Shown: piece by piece, positions 1 through 9,456 of the stretch | How the letters are laid out: the number at the start of each line of letters is the position of its first letter | How positions within the stretch are numbered: the first letter of the stretch is position 1 | DNA from: an uncultured Sulfitobacter sp. | Lineage (GTDB): Bacteria; Pseudomonadota; Alphaproteobacteria; Rhodobacterales; Rhodobacteraceae | Reading direction: 5' to 3' | NCBI GenBank assembly: GCA_947501805.1 | Contig: CANMXJ010000008.1 | Span: 1-64,000 of the forward strand | DNA length: 64,000 nucleotides | Translations under genes and position numbers: made by a program | The notes under the pieces: model-generated | What the model was told of the DNA's origin: nothing | Databases searched by the model: none | What the model saw: the letters and a program-made list of their open reading frames with translations, nothing else

Positions 1-186
1 ACACCAACCGAAGCCTTCAGAGAAGAATTAATGAAACTGAGATAGCGGAAACCGTCGCAACGACACTTGAGAATCCAGCTCCTAGCTCACAGCTCACACC
101 GCCAAAAAAGCACTTTGGGTGCAGTTCGAAACGTGTCAGACCAAAATGTCTGAAGCAGATGCCAAATTCGGAAACCGGTGGATTAC

Positions 187-1311
187 ATGATTGAAATACA
201 TGACTTTGAAATTGCCGCGCGTGGGCACCTTCCCCGCTTCGTTTTCGACTTTGTTGCTGGCGGATCAGGACAGGAACACGCACTGCGCCATAACTCAGAC
301 GCGTTTGAGGCCGTAAAGTTTGCACCGCGTGCGTTAAGTGGAATGACCTGTCCTTCAACGTCTGTCAAACTATTGGACAAAACATATGCAGCACCCGTTG
401 GCATTGCGCCGATTGGCATGTTGGGCCTCGTACGAGAGGGGGCTGAGGTGATGTTGGCCCGCGCCGCACAAACGCACACCATCCCGATGATCCTCAGCAC
501 AGCAGCAACGCAAACCATCGAAGACGTCGCGAAAGTCGCTGGTGATAGTTTCTGGTTTCAATATTATCCCACGCAGTCGCCAGCTTTGAATGACAACCTG
601 ATCGAACGCGCACGCGCCGTGGGGTGTCAAACGTTAGTGCTTACAGTTGATACGCCTGTGCCAGGTCGTCGATTACGTGACTTGCGAAATGGATTGCAAA
701 TCCCCCCGCGCCTGAATGCGAAAACTATTGGCCAGCTCGCCCTGCGCCCTCGCTGGGCTCTTGCGCGGGCATTGGCAGGCACACCAAAACTCGCAAATCT
801 CGAAGGAGTCGATGGCGATACGCGCCGAAGTTTTGCTGACACAATGAAGCTGCTCAGCGCCCCGTCAATGACATGGGATGACGTCGCAAAACTGCGGGAA
901 AAGTGGAAAGGCAATCTGGTGGTGAAGGGTCTGCTGAATCCCGAAGATGTCTTGCGCTGTTGTCAATTGGGCGTTGACGGTGTTGTCCTGTCCAATCATG
1001 GCGGGCGCCAACTTGACAGTGCGGTCGCGCCCGTTGATGTCCTCGCGGCCTGCCGCGCTGCTGCGGGTGACAATCTGGCGATCATTGCAGATGGCGGAAT
1101 CCGTTCTGGCGGCGACGTTGCAAAATGCCTCGCGCTTGGTGCGGATTTCGTATTGCTGGGACGCCCGTTTGTCTACGCTGCAGCGCTTGGGGAAACGCAT
1201 ATCTCGACGCTGATCCATTTGCTCGTTTCCGAATTGTCAAACACGCTGTCTTTAACAGGTGTTCCCATAGACGAGCTGGCGACAGTGCTCGCGCAGAACC
1301 TTCGCACGTAA
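187..1311 (+). CDS. FMN-dependent alpha-hydroxyacid dehydrogenase (lactate/mandelate/glycolate family)
   Basis: A 374-residue protein of the FMN-dependent alpha-hydroxyacid dehydrogenase family, which oxidises an L-2-hydroxyacid to a 2-oxoacid. The C-terminal half has the family signature SNHGGRQLD, with the catalytic His at about residue 271, followed by the flavin phosphate-binding motifs ADGGIRSG and LGRPFVY. The N-terminal half has APVGIAPIG and FQYYPT. I prefer the ATG at 187 over the in-frame GTG at 178 because a GGTGGA element lies at 175-180. It converges with the MarR gene at 1319. Close to an IOR and a thioesterase, it could feed a 2-oxoacid to them, but it is not in their operon, so that link is inference. 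L-lactate, mandelate or glycolate are all possible substrates. Confidence 0.85.
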   Translation: MIEIHDFEIAARGHLPRFVFDFVAGGSGQEHALRHNSDAFEAVKFAPRALSGMTCPSTSVKLLDKTYAAPVGIAPIGMLGLVREGAEVMLARAAQTHTIPMILSTAATQTIEDVAKVAGDSFWFQYYPTQSPALNDNLIERARAVGCQTLVLTVDTPVPGRRLRDLRNGLQIPPRLNAKTIGQLALRPRWALARALAGTPKLANLEGVDGDTRRSFADTMKLLSAPSMTWDDVAKLREKWKGNLVVKGLLNPEDVLRCCQLGVDGVVLSNHGGRQLDSAVAPVDVLAACRAAAGDNLAIIADGGIRSGGDVAKCLALGADFVLLGRPFVYAAALGETHISTLIHLLVSELSNTLSLTGVPIDELATVLAQNLRT

Positions 1312-1318
1312 ATCTCGT

Positions 1319-1798
1319 TCAGATTTTGTTCTCACGTGTTTGCGCCAAAATCTGCTGCAGAACGGTAATGCACGTCCGCAAATCGTCGCGATCAATCCCC
1401 TCTGTGAGCGCGCCATAGAGCGGGTTAATGACCTGCGCGACTTCACCAAGCTTCTGCGTTCCCTTTGCAGAAAGCGCGACAGTCCGCACACGTTGGTCTT
1501 GTTCGCTAATGTTGCGTTCAGCCAAACCCGCAACCACCAGTTGCTCGACTGCCCTGCTTGCCGAGGATTGCTCTGTCACGGACAGGATCGACAACTCCCC
1601 TATCGTCAATTCGCCAAATGCGGAAAGGCAAGACAGCAGCCGCATATTCGCGCCTTTGATGTCGAACGGACTTAACTCTTCATCCTGATTAAGTCGCCAG
1701 CGATGCGCGAGCCGTGCGATCAAATAAGGGATGTAATGCTCCAACTCTTCCGGCGACGTGAAGGGCAACGTGACAGGCTCCATATATAAATCACTCAT
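1319..1798 (-). CDS. MarR family transcriptional regulator
   Basis: A 159-residue winged-helix regulator. Its central part (about residues 50-115) has the MarR pattern of recognition helix plus wing: TIGELSILSVTEQSSASRAV, then a wing ending in DQRVRTVALSAKG. It overlaps the end of the second MarR gene (1791-2315) by 8 bp, so the two are translationally coupled behind the thioesterase gene. MarR proteins typically bind phenolic or aromatic acyl-CoA ligands and repress divergent catabolic operons. The likely target is the divergent TRAP-IOR-gentisate operon that starts at 3001. The ligand is not known. Confidence 0.85.
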   Translation of the reverse strand: MSDLYMEPVTLPFTSPEELEHYIPYLIARLAHRWRLNQDEELSPFDIKGANMRLLSCLSAFGELTIGELSILSVTEQSSASRAVEQLVVAGLAERNISEQDQRVRTVALSAKGTQKLGEVAQVINPLYGALTEGIDRDDLRTCITVLQQILAQTRENKI

Positions 1799-2315
1799 CT
1801 ATTTGGCCCTTCTGTTTAAGTTTTTCAGAGAGCGTGCGAAGCGGCTCTGTCGCCTCGATTAACGCCTCTTTTTCCACATCCGCCATCAAATTGGCCAAGG
1901 TGGCTTGATGAAATGTCATGGCTTTTTGAAACGTCCCCATCCCCTTGTCTGTCAACTTTGCACTGAAAGACCGTCGATCCGTTGAGGACATTTCTTTACT
2001 GACCAACCCGTCTTTGACGAGACGGTTTACCAGACCCGACACATTGCCGTTCGTCACCTTCAAAGCTGTGGATAGATCGCTCATGGTGATCCCGTCAGGG
2101 TGTCGCACCAGTTGTGCAAGTACATCGAATTTTGCAAGGCCAACCCCCGCATTGTCGCGCAGGCTTTTGTTCAGTTCGGGAAAAATAGTGTTGTGGACCC
2201 GCAAGATGCTAAGCCAAAATCGCATCTCTGCTGTGCGCTTATCGTCGGGGGACGTTGGGATAGTGAAACCCTCGATTTGAGTGACCGTTCCTCTGTCACA
2301 TGTTTGATTTAGCAT
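1791..2315 (-). CDS. MarR family transcriptional regulator (second, tandem)
   Basis: A 174-residue MarR-type regulator. The HTH segment ITMSDLSTALKVTNGNVSGL and the wing with STDRRSFSAKLTDKG are clear. It overlaps the upstream thioesterase gene by 20 bp and the downstream MarR gene by 8 bp, so the three form one operon. Tandem MarR genes in one operon are unusual. The two proteins are clearly diverged and differ in their N-termini, so they may sense different ligands or form a heterodimer (inference). The start at 2315 lies inside the thioesterase gene. A later internal Met at about residue 31 is possible. Confidence 0.83.
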   Translation of the reverse strand: MLNQTCDRGTVTQIEGFTIPTSPDDKRTAEMRFWLSILRVHNTIFPELNKSLRDNAGVGLAKFDVLAQLVRHPDGITMSDLSTALKVTNGNVSGLVNRLVKDGLVSKEMSSTDRRSFSAKLTDKGMGTFQKAMTFHQATLANLMADVEKEALIEATEPLRTLSEKLKQKGQIDE

Positions 2316-2778
2316 AGTCTAACAACGCGGTTTTGATATCCTCGGGAATTTCGATCGATTGATGCGCTTCTAGCGACGTCGCGACAGTTATGAACTCTCC
2401 ACGCAGCGCTTCGTGATCGCCCTTCATGGCATGCAATGTCAACGCGTAGGACTTGCCGCCCACTTTGCCGACGGAGACGAAAACCTCGATTTCCTCTCCC
2501 ATCATACAGGGCGTAAAGAAGCTGGCATTTGCCTGAACATATCCTAGCCCCGTACGACGGCGGCCAAGGATATCGTAGTAGTTGATACCAAGGCGCTCGC
2601 AAAACCACGCTTCAATCACCTGATTGAAGACGTTGAAAAACTCGGGTGTGTAGACAATGCCAGCAGGATCACATTGGCCATGCCGAAAGGTTATTGAGCG
2701 GGACCACATAGTCGCGGGCAAATCACTTTTGCTCTTGGGAACCGGATACGCCGGGCTGGTGTTTGTTTGACTGTTCAC
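2296..2778 (-). CDS. 4-hydroxybenzoyl-CoA thioesterase family protein (hotdog fold)
   Basis: A 160-residue hotdog thioesterase. The motif QCDPAGIVY carries the catalytic Asp (about D37) in the same context as the Asp of Pseudomonas 4-hydroxybenzoyl-CoA thioesterase. The start is a GTG at 2778 preceded by AGGAG. Known relatives hydrolyse aromatic acyl-CoA esters. The gene is divergent from an operon with an acyl-CoA-forming oxidoreductase (5905) and gentisate dioxygenase (10181). A plausible role is therefore to release a free aromatic acid, possibly gentisate from gentisyl-CoA. That role is inferred from context and not shown by the sequence. It is the first gene of a three-gene operon with two MarR regulators. 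Confidence 0.82.
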   Translation of the reverse strand: MNSQTNTSPAYPVPKSKSDLPATMWSRSITFRHGQCDPAGIVYTPEFFNVFNQVIEAWFCERLGINYYDILGRRRTGLGYVQANASFFTPCMMGEEIEVFVSVGKVGGKSYALTLHAMKGDHEALRGEFITVATSLEAHQSIEIPEDIKTALLDYAKSNM

Positions 2779-3000
2779 TGGCGTGGCTCCTATCGTTTTG
2801 CACTCGACCGCGGTGGGCAGACCACTCTCGTGACTCGGTAGCTTTTACAAAAAGCATACCGTCAGGTTGCCCTAAAACTTATCTATGGTAAAGCATAATT
2901 TTATATGTAAACTAAATTTGGAAACGCACATCTTACGCTGATTCGTGCTTGTTCTTTCAGGTGAACTTAAGTGCTGACCGACCAAACAGGAGAGAGAAAA

Positions 3001-4029
3001 ATGTTAAAATCTAATAAAATGAAAACGTTGATAACAGCAGCAGTCGCCTCGCTTTGCTTCACCGCGGCCAGCGCTCAGGAAACAACATTGACGATTTCGT
3101 CATGGGCACCGCCTACCCACGGTGTGAACGCTAAAATGTGGCCCGATCTTATCTCTCGCATTGAAGCCGCAACAGACGGACGCGTAACGGCGCAGATCAA
3201 ATACAACCTTGCCCCTCCCCCTGCGCAGGCCGACATCATTTCAGACGGAATCGCAGATATTTCGTGGATCGTGCACAACTATACGCCGGGCCGTTTCCCA
3301 TCTGCGACCATGGCCGAACTGCCCGGATTTGGCGGTAATACCGAAGCCTATTCCGTTGCATACTGGCGCACCTACGAAAAATTCTTCAAGCAAGCCAACG
3401 AACATCGCGACCTGAAAGTTCTGGCCTTGTATTCGCACGGCGACGGCATGCTGCACTCTTCCACCAAGGTGGAAAGCCTTGACCAGATCGCAGGGATGAA
3501 GCTGCGGATTGGTGGCGGTGTTGCTGGTAAAGTCGGTGACGCGCTGGGGGCCTCTGCAATCAACGTCCCCGCCCCACGCGTTTACGAAACGCTTGATTCC
3601 AATGCAGCGGACGGTGTTCTGATGCCGATGGAATCAAAGCTGGGGTTCCGTTTGACAGAAGTTGCTGAGCATTCTTTTGATATGCCAAGCGGCTTTTACC
3701 GCACGTCCATTGCGACAGTGATGAACCAGGATAAATTTGACTCGCTCAGCGACGCGGATCAGACGGCCCTGGATGAACTCTTTGGCGAAGAACTGTCACG
3801 GATTGCTGGTGTGCTCTGGGATGAATTTGATGCCACAGCCCTCGCCGCTCTTGAGGGCGCAGGCAATACCCTGACGATGGCGTCCGAAGCGGATCAGGCG
3901 ATCTGGGCCGAAAAAAGTGATGCAATCGTCGCGGAAGTTCTTAACGATATTTCTGAAAAAGGCATCGACGCCACTGCTGCCTATGAGTTCTTCAAGGCCG
4001 AATTCGCCCGCCTGAACGACGGCAGCTAA
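3001..4029 (+). CDS. dctP: TRAP transporter substrate-binding protein, DctP type
   Basis: A 342-residue periplasmic solute-binding protein. The N-terminus is a Sec signal peptide (hydrophobic ITAAVASLCFTAASA, cleavage about residue 26 before QETTL). The mature start TLTISSWAPPTHGVNAKMW is typical of DctP-family proteins. I chose ATG 3001 because AGGAGAG precedes it by about 8 bp; the upstream in-frame GTG at 2971 has no such site. It opens a long operon continuing through dctQ, dctM, the IOR and the gentisate genes, so the ligand is probably an aromatic or 2-oxo/2-hydroxy acid that feeds that pathway. The 2779-3000 promoter region is AT-rich around 2830-2940 and holds the divergent promoters. 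Confidence 0.88.
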   Translation: MLKSNKMKTLITAAVASLCFTAASAQETTLTISSWAPPTHGVNAKMWPDLISRIEAATDGRVTAQIKYNLAPPPAQADIISDGIADISWIVHNYTPGRFPSATMAELPGFGGNTEAYSVAYWRTYEKFFKQANEHRDLKVLALYSHGDGMLHSSTKVESLDQIAGMKLRIGGGVAGKVGDALGASAINVPAPRVYETLDSNAADGVLMPMESKLGFRLTEVAEHSFDMPSGFYRTSIATVMNQDKFDSLSDADQTALDELFGEELSRIAGVLWDEFDATALAALEGAGNTLTMASEADQAIWAEKSDAIVAEVLNDISEKGIDATAAYEFFKAEFARLNDGS

Positions 4030-4032
4030 ACG

Positions 4033-4551
4033 ATGAAAACACAGACAAATCTGTCTCGTGCGGCAAGCCTGGCTGACAGGCTTGCCCTTGGCCCCGCGAT
4101 CATCGCCGGGCTGACGTTGTTTTTCCTGATGGCATTGACCTTTTTCGATGTGATCTCGCGCAGCGTATTTTCTGCCCCTTTGAGTTACTCGGCGGAGCTG
4201 ACTGAGATAGCCATGGCTGTGATTGTGTTTGCGTCTTTGCCAATGGCCACGCTCAAGGGCAATCACATCGTCGTCGACCTTTTTGACGGTTTTTTCAACG
4301 CGCGTGGTTCGCTCATTCGGGATTTTCTTGTGGACGTCGTTTGCCTCGTTGCATTGGCATATCCAGCTTACCGTGTCTGGACGATTGGCACGCGTAGCAA
4401 AAGCTACAACGAAGTGACTGAAATTCTGAATATCCCACAATACTATCTGATCTATTTTGTCTCCATCGCCCTGTTTGCCTGTTGTGGCATCTACGTTCTG
4501 CGGCTGGTCAGCTATTTTCTGAAATCCCCAAAGCAAGATGAGGATCTATAA
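4033..4551 (+). CDS. dctQ: TRAP transporter small permease, DctQ type
   Basis: A 172-residue membrane protein with four predicted transmembrane segments, the normal size and topology for DctQ. It begins 3 bp after the dctP stop and its stop overlaps the dctM start (TAATG at 4549-4553), so translation is coupled. DctQ pairs with DctM to form the membrane part of the sodium-driven TRAP importer. The motif FFDVISRSVF in the first third is typical of the family. Confidence 0.87.
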   Translation: MKTQTNLSRAASLADRLALGPAIIAGLTLFFLMALTFFDVISRSVFSAPLSYSAELTEIAMAVIVFASLPMATLKGNHIVVDLFDGFFNARGSLIRDFLVDVVCLVALAYPAYRVWTIGTRSKSYNEVTEILNIPQYYLIYFVSIALFACCGIYVLRLVSYFLKSPKQDEDL

Positions 4552-5864
4552 TGCTGATCTCGATTATTGGCTTCGTTATGGTCCTTGTGCTGTCCTTCTT
4601 ACGGATACCAATCGCATTTTCCATGGGTATTGTTGGCTTTTTCGGGACGACATATCTTATCAATGCAAAGGCATCTCTGTCCCTGACGGGGCGCTTGATC
4701 ATTGATACTTCACAAGATTACGGGCTGTCAGTTGTTCCGCTGTTCATTCTGATGGGCCTGTTTGTGAACAAGGGCGGCCTGTCGCGTGAGCTTTACCGCG
4801 CCGCTTATGTCTTCCTTGGGCATATGCGCGGCGGTCTTGCCATGACAACGATCACTGCCTGCGCAGGGTTTTCTGCGATCTGCGGCTCGTCCCTTGCAAC
4901 GGCGGCCACCATGTCCAAAGTTGCCATGCCCGAAATGCGCCGCATGGGTTATGCCGACAGCCTCTCAACCGCCTCGATCGCGGCGGGCGGAACGCTTGGT
5001 ATTCTCATTCCTCCCAGCGTCATTTTGGTGATCTATGGCCTGCTTACGGAAACAAGCATCGGCAAACTCTTCATCGCCGGGATCATTCCGGGCTTCATTG
5101 GCGTCGTTTTCTATCTCCTGGCGGTTCAATACACGGTCCGCACCAAGCCTGAAACCGGCCCTGCAGGAGAGCGCAGCACATGGGCGGAACGCCTCACAGC
5201 CCTGCGCGATATCTGGATGGTCTTGGCGCTGTTCTTTGTCGTCATCGGCGGGTTGTATGGAGCATTCGATTTCTATCCGATCCACCTGACATTCTCCCCG
5301 ACCGAGGCAGCAGGCATGGGTGCCGCAGGTGCATTCCTGATTGCGCTGGCGCGCCGCGCACTGACCCTCGCGTCGATCAACGAAGCCCTGCTTGAAACGG
5401 CGATTACCTCGGCGGGCCTCTTTGCGGTTCTGATCGGTGCATGGATGTTTTCGAACTTCGTCAACCTTGCCGGATTGCCCGAAGCATTGCGCGCATTCGT
5501 CCTAAGCGTGGGTGCCACACCAATGACTGTCATGCTAGTCATTATCGCGATATACATCGTTCTGGGCTGTGTTTTCGAGAGCCTTTCGATGTTGCTTTTG
5601 ACCGTTCCGATCTTCTTTCCGCTTGTCACATCACTTGGGTTCGATCCGGTCTGGTTTGGCATCATCGTGGTTGTCGTGACCGAAATCAGCCTGATCACAC
5701 CGCCTGTCGGACTGAATGTCTTTGTCTTGAAAGGCGTGGTCCCCGATGTGTCTACCGCGACGATTTTCAGGGGTGTCACACCGTTCTGGATCGCCGATAT
5801 TTTCCGGCTGATCCTGCTGCTGACTTTTTCAGGTCTGGTGCTGTTCTTGCCGAACATGATGTGA
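4551..5864 (+). CDS. dctM: TRAP transporter large permease, DctM type
   Basis: A 437-residue polytopic membrane protein with about a dozen hydrophobic segments, the normal DctM length. Family hallmarks are seen: VPLFILMGLFVNKGG near residue 62, the conserved GTLGILIPPS segment near residue 150, and SLITPPVGLNVFV near the C-terminus. It is coupled to dctQ by a TAATG overlap. With dctPQ it forms a complete sodium-dependent importer for the pathway encoded downstream. Confidence 0.9.
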   Translation: MLISIIGFVMVLVLSFLRIPIAFSMGIVGFFGTTYLINAKASLSLTGRLIIDTSQDYGLSVVPLFILMGLFVNKGGLSRELYRAAYVFLGHMRGGLAMTTITACAGFSAICGSSLATAATMSKVAMPEMRRMGYADSLSTASIAAGGTLGILIPPSVILVIYGLLTETSIGKLFIAGIIPGFIGVVFYLLAVQYTVRTKPETGPAGERSTWAERLTALRDIWMVLALFFVVIGGLYGAFDFYPIHLTFSPTEAAGMGAAGAFLIALARRALTLASINEALLETAITSAGLFAVLIGAWMFSNFVNLAGLPEALRAFVLSVGATPMTVMLVIIAIYIVLGCVFESLSMLLLTVPIFFPLVTSLGFDPVWFGIIVVVVTEISLITPPVGLNVFVLKGVVPDVSTATIFRGVTPFWIADIFRLILLLTFSGLVLFLPNMM

Positions 5865-5904
5865 GGAAACAGGAAATGCTGAATTTTTGCAGAGGGACTG
5901 TGGC

Positions 5905-8900
5905 ATGACGAAGTCGGACAAAATCGATCAGCGTGCTGCGGAACCGGTCAAGCTCACTAACCAAAAAGGCAATCGCCAGTTTCTAACCGGCAACGATGCC
6001 CTTGTGCGCCTGCCCATCGAACATCTACGCCGCGATAAAGAAAACGGATTGCGCACCAAGGGTTTCATCACCGGTTACCCCGGCTCGCCCATGGGTGGCT
6101 ACGACATGGCGTTGCACCGTGCGAAAATCGAGCAATACGACATCATCCACCGCCCTGCCCAGAACGAGGAACTTGGTGCCACCTCGCTGCTCGGCACGCA
6201 AATGCTCGACAACTTTGAGGCGGATGACACCGATGGTGTTTTAGGCATTTGGTACGGCAAAGGGCCGGGTGCGGATCGGTCGGGCGATGCGTTCAAGCAT
6301 GGCAATTTTGCAGGGACCAGCACGCATGGCGCCGTGATCATCCTGAGCGGTGAGGACCATGAGGCGAAGTCCTCAAGCGTGCCCTACCAACAGGAATTCG
6401 GTTTTGAGCACAGCGGCATTCCGGTCCTGTACCCCGGTTCTGTCTCTGAATTCCTCGACTACGGCCTGCACTCCGCTGCGATGTCGCGGTTCAGCGGTTG
6501 TTGGGTCGCGATGAAGCTGGTGGCGCCGCTCTGTGACGGCGGTGAGGTTGTTGATTTGGACAACCTCGCGGTTCCGGTTCTGCCGCAGGGTTTTCAAGTC
6601 GAAGGCAAGGGTTTCATCAAATCCACCGACTTCAACTTTTTCCCCGTCATGAACGTCGGCACCGAGGCCAAGCTTTATAACGAACGGCATGAAGCTGTGC
6701 TGGCCTATGCCCGCGCCAACAATCTTAACCGGATCAAAGAAACTACATCCTCTGACAAGATCGGCATCGTCGCCGCTGGCAAATCCTACGCCGATGCGCA
6801 TGCCTCGCTGGACAAGCTGGGGCTGGACGCGGCGGCGCGGGCGAAAAAGGGCATAAGGATGGCCAAAGTCGGCCTGCTGACCCCATTGGACGAAGGGTTC
6901 TTTCGCGAATTCGCTGAAGGGCTGGACCTGATCGTCGTGATCGAGGAAAAGCGCGATTTTCTGGAACGTCAGGTTGCCAAAGCCATCGCGGGCCACCGCA
7001 GCGCAAAGATCATCGGCAAGCGTGATCTCGACGGCGCACGACTGTTCCCGGTTGAGGGCGGCATGGATGTGGACATTGTCACAGACCGCCTTGCCCGCGT
7101 GCTGAAAACCAAAATTCCGACCACGAAAAAGGCTACACCCGTCTCCAGCCTGAAACCCGCCCCGCCAAAATTCGCCAACCGCACACCGAACTACTGTTCC
7201 GGCTGCCCGCACAATCGGGGAACAAAATTAGGCAAAGACCAGATCGCATGGGGTGCCCCCGGCTGTCACGTCTTTGCGGCGATCATGGAGCAGCCAGAAA
7301 AACGCATCGAAGCCATGACGCAATATGGTGGTGAAGGCTTGCCATGGATCGGCCTGTCCCCCTACACCACTAAGAAACATATGGTGCAGAACGTCGGGGA
7401 TGGATCGTATTACCACGCGAGCCACCAGAACATCCGCTATGCCGTGGCGACCGACCAGACGATGACCTTCCGCATCCTTTACAACGGTGTCATCGCCAAC
7501 ACCGGCGGTCAGGAATATGCCGACGACAATTCGGTTCACAACATGTGCCGCAAGCTGGCCGTGGACGGTGTGAAAAAGATCGTATTGGCCACCAAAACGC
7601 CAAACGCCTATCGGTTCAAAGGGTTGCCTTCCATCGTATCCCTAACCGGACCTGATGAAATCCCCGCCAAGCTGCTGGAGTTGGAGAAAACCAAGGGCGT
7701 GACCGTCCTCATCTACGACGGTGAATGCGCCAATGAGCGCCGCCGCCGCCAGAAACGCGGCAAGCTGGCCAAGCCCAAGACATTTACCATCGTGAACGAA
7801 GATGTCTGCGAGAACTGCGGCGATTGCGGGCAAAAGGCCAACTGCATGTCGTTGCAAAAGGTGGATACGCCCTTTGGGCGCAAGACACAGATTCACCAAT
7901 CCTCCTGTAATCAGGATCAAGCCTGTATCGCGGGTGAATGCCCCTCCTTTGTTTCTATCCACGTCGAGGAAGGCGCCGGTCCGGGCAAGGTCACGCCGCC
8001 CACGCTGCCCGAAACCTATCCAGAGCCAAAGCGCCCTGTCCTTAACGGACCCTACGCGATCTACATTCCCGGAGTGGGCGGCACGGGCGTTCTCTCACTC
8101 AACGCGATGCTGGCACGCGCTGCGGTCAAGGACGGGCTGAACGTCAAGACATACGACCAATCAGGGGCGGCTCAGAAATGGGGCGCGGTGGTCTCAAGCC
8201 TGATCATTGCCAAGCCGGACGTCGAAATCCCCAGCAACAAAATCTCGTCAGAGCAAGCTGACCTCTACCTCGCGCTCGACATGGCCGCAGGCACCAACCC
8301 CGCGAATTTGGCAGTTGTCGGCGGCACAAAAACCGCCGCTGCGGTGAATTCCGAAATGCTGCCCACGGGTGAAATGGCCCGCAACGTCTATTTCCAACCA
8401 GACCAAGCAGGGATGCAGGCGTTCATCAAAGGTGCGATGCGCGAAGGTGGTTTTGCCGCCGTACCCGCGCTCAGCATCGCGGAAGGGTTGTTTGGCAATT
8501 ACATCCTGTCCAACATGATTATCGTCGGTGCGGCCTATCAATCCGGCTTCCTGCCCATTGCGGCAGAGGCGATTGAGGACACCATCACGACCTCCGCCAC
8601 AGCGCCTGAGCTGAATATCCTCGCTTTCCGCGCAGGGCGTTTGGCGGTCAGCGATCCCGCAGCGATGGAGGCGCTGATGCAGCGTGGTCCCAAAACGCTG
8701 GCGGACCGGACGTTTGAGGCAGACAGCCGTGCGCCTGCAGAGTTCATTGAGGCGGCCAAACAGATCACCGCAAAGCTTGATATTCTCAGCGATGAAACCC
8801 GTGAATTGATCAGCGGTCTGGTGCGTGACTTAATCCTTTATCAAGACCGCCGCTACGCCGAAACCTACATCGAACGCCTCACCTACATCAGTCGCGCCGA

Positions 8901-9411
8901 ACAGGCCGCGACGGAGAACGCAGAACAGCCATTACTGCAACTCGCCGCGAAAAACCTGCACAAGATGATGGCCTACAAGGATGAATACGAGGTCGCCCGC
9001 CTGCTCACCGATCCGGTGTTTGAAGAGCGTATCCGCACCGCTTTCCCCGGCTTCAAATCCTTCAGCTACAACCTTCAGCCCCCTGCCCTGCGCTGGCTGA
9101 TCAAGGACCGCAAAGTCGCGATTGGATCATGGTTCCGCCCTGCGATGGTGCTGCTCGCCAAGGTGCGCGGCTTGCGCGGCACGGCGTTTGATCTGTTCGG
9201 CTACAACCACGGACGCCGCGCAGAGCGTGACGCGATTGAGTGGTACGCCGATGTCCTGTCAAAATCCGCCAAACTGCTGCGCCCCGAAAACGCCGGTAGC
9301 ATCACAGAACTCTTGCGCCTGCCTGAGAATATCCGCGGCTACGAAGAGCTGAAACTCACATCACTCGACCGCGCCAAGACACGCGCGGCTGAGTTGTTGC
9401 AAACAATCTGA
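5905..9411 (+). CDS. Fused indolepyruvate-type 2-oxoacid:acceptor oxidoreductase (IorA-IorB fusion)
   Basis: A 1168-residue single-chain member of the indolepyruvate ferredoxin oxidoreductase family, which turns a 2-oxoacid plus CoA into an acyl-CoA and CO2. Visible parts in order: a TPP pyrimidine domain (TGYPGSPMGGYD, about residue 57), a Cys pair NYCSGCPHN (about 429), the TPP/Mg domain (VGDGSYYH, then YNGVIANTGGQ), a ferredoxin-like Cys cluster from CENCGDCG to CIAGECP (about 633-690), the gamma domain (GVGGTGVLSL, about 724), and a C-terminal extension found in the large fused IORs of aerobic proteobacteria. ATG 5905 has AGAGGGA upstream. It lies between TRAP and gentisate genes. Arylpyruvates or arylglyoxylates are likely substrates; the exact one is unknown. 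Confidence 0.85.
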   Translation: MTKSDKIDQRAAEPVKLTNQKGNRQFLTGNDALVRLPIEHLRRDKENGLRTKGFITGYPGSPMGGYDMALHRAKIEQYDIIHRPAQNEELGATSLLGTQMLDNFEADDTDGVLGIWYGKGPGADRSGDAFKHGNFAGTSTHGAVIILSGEDHEAKSSSVPYQQEFGFEHSGIPVLYPGSVSEFLDYGLHSAAMSRFSGCWVAMKLVAPLCDGGEVVDLDNLAVPVLPQGFQVEGKGFIKSTDFNFFPVMNVGTEAKLYNERHEAVLAYARANNLNRIKETTSSDKIGIVAAGKSYADAHASLDKLGLDAAARAKKGIRMAKVGLLTPLDEGFFREFAEGLDLIVVIEEKRDFLERQVAKAIAGHRSAKIIGKRDLDGARLFPVEGGMDVDIVTDRLARVLKTKIPTTKKATPVSSLKPAPPKFANRTPNYCSGCPHNRGTKLGKDQIAWGAPGCHVFAAIMEQPEKRIEAMTQYGGEGLPWIGLSPYTTKKHMVQNVGDGSYYHASHQNIRYAVATDQTMTFRILYNGVIANTGGQEYADDNSVHNMCRKLAVDGVKKIVLATKTPNAYRFKGLPSIVSLTGPDEIPAKLLELEKTKGVTVLIYDGECANERRRRQKRGKLAKPKTFTIVNEDVCENCGDCGQKANCMSLQKVDTPFGRKTQIHQSSCNQDQACIAGECPSFVSIHVEEGAGPGKVTPPTLPETYPEPKRPVLNGPYAIYIPGVGGTGVLSLNAMLARAAVKDGLNVKTYDQSGAAQKWGAVVSSLIIAKPDVEIPSNKISSEQADLYLALDMAAGTNPANLAVVGGTKTAAAVNSEMLPTGEMARNVYFQPDQAGMQAFIKGAMREGGFAAVPALSIAEGLFGNYILSNMIIVGAAYQSGFLPIAAEAIEDTITTSATAPELNILAFRAGRLAVSDPAAMEALMQRGPKTLADRTFEADSRAPAEFIEAAKQITAKLDILSDETRELISGLVRDLILYQDRRYAETYIERLTYISRAEQAATENAEQPLLQLAAKNLHKMMAYKDEYEVARLLTDPVFEERIRTAFPGFKSFSYNLQPPALRWLIKDRKVAIGSWFRPAMVLLAKVRGLRGTAFDLFGYNHGRRAERDAIEWYADVLSKSAKLLRPENAGSITELLRLPENIRGYEELKLTSLDRAKTRAAELLQTI

Positions 9412-9456
9412 AAATACGGGTGCCACGCCACCCGACCTAACCGGAGACCAAAAACA

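Noticed and set aside
6081-6100. A further GCCCATGGG sequence resembling the parS core.
   Set aside because: It is within the IOR coding sequence and lacks the flanking TTG and CAA symmetry of the two full copies.
6373-7212. A 279-codon minus-strand frame over the fused IOR.
   Set aside because: Antisense shadow; no motif and no ribosome site.
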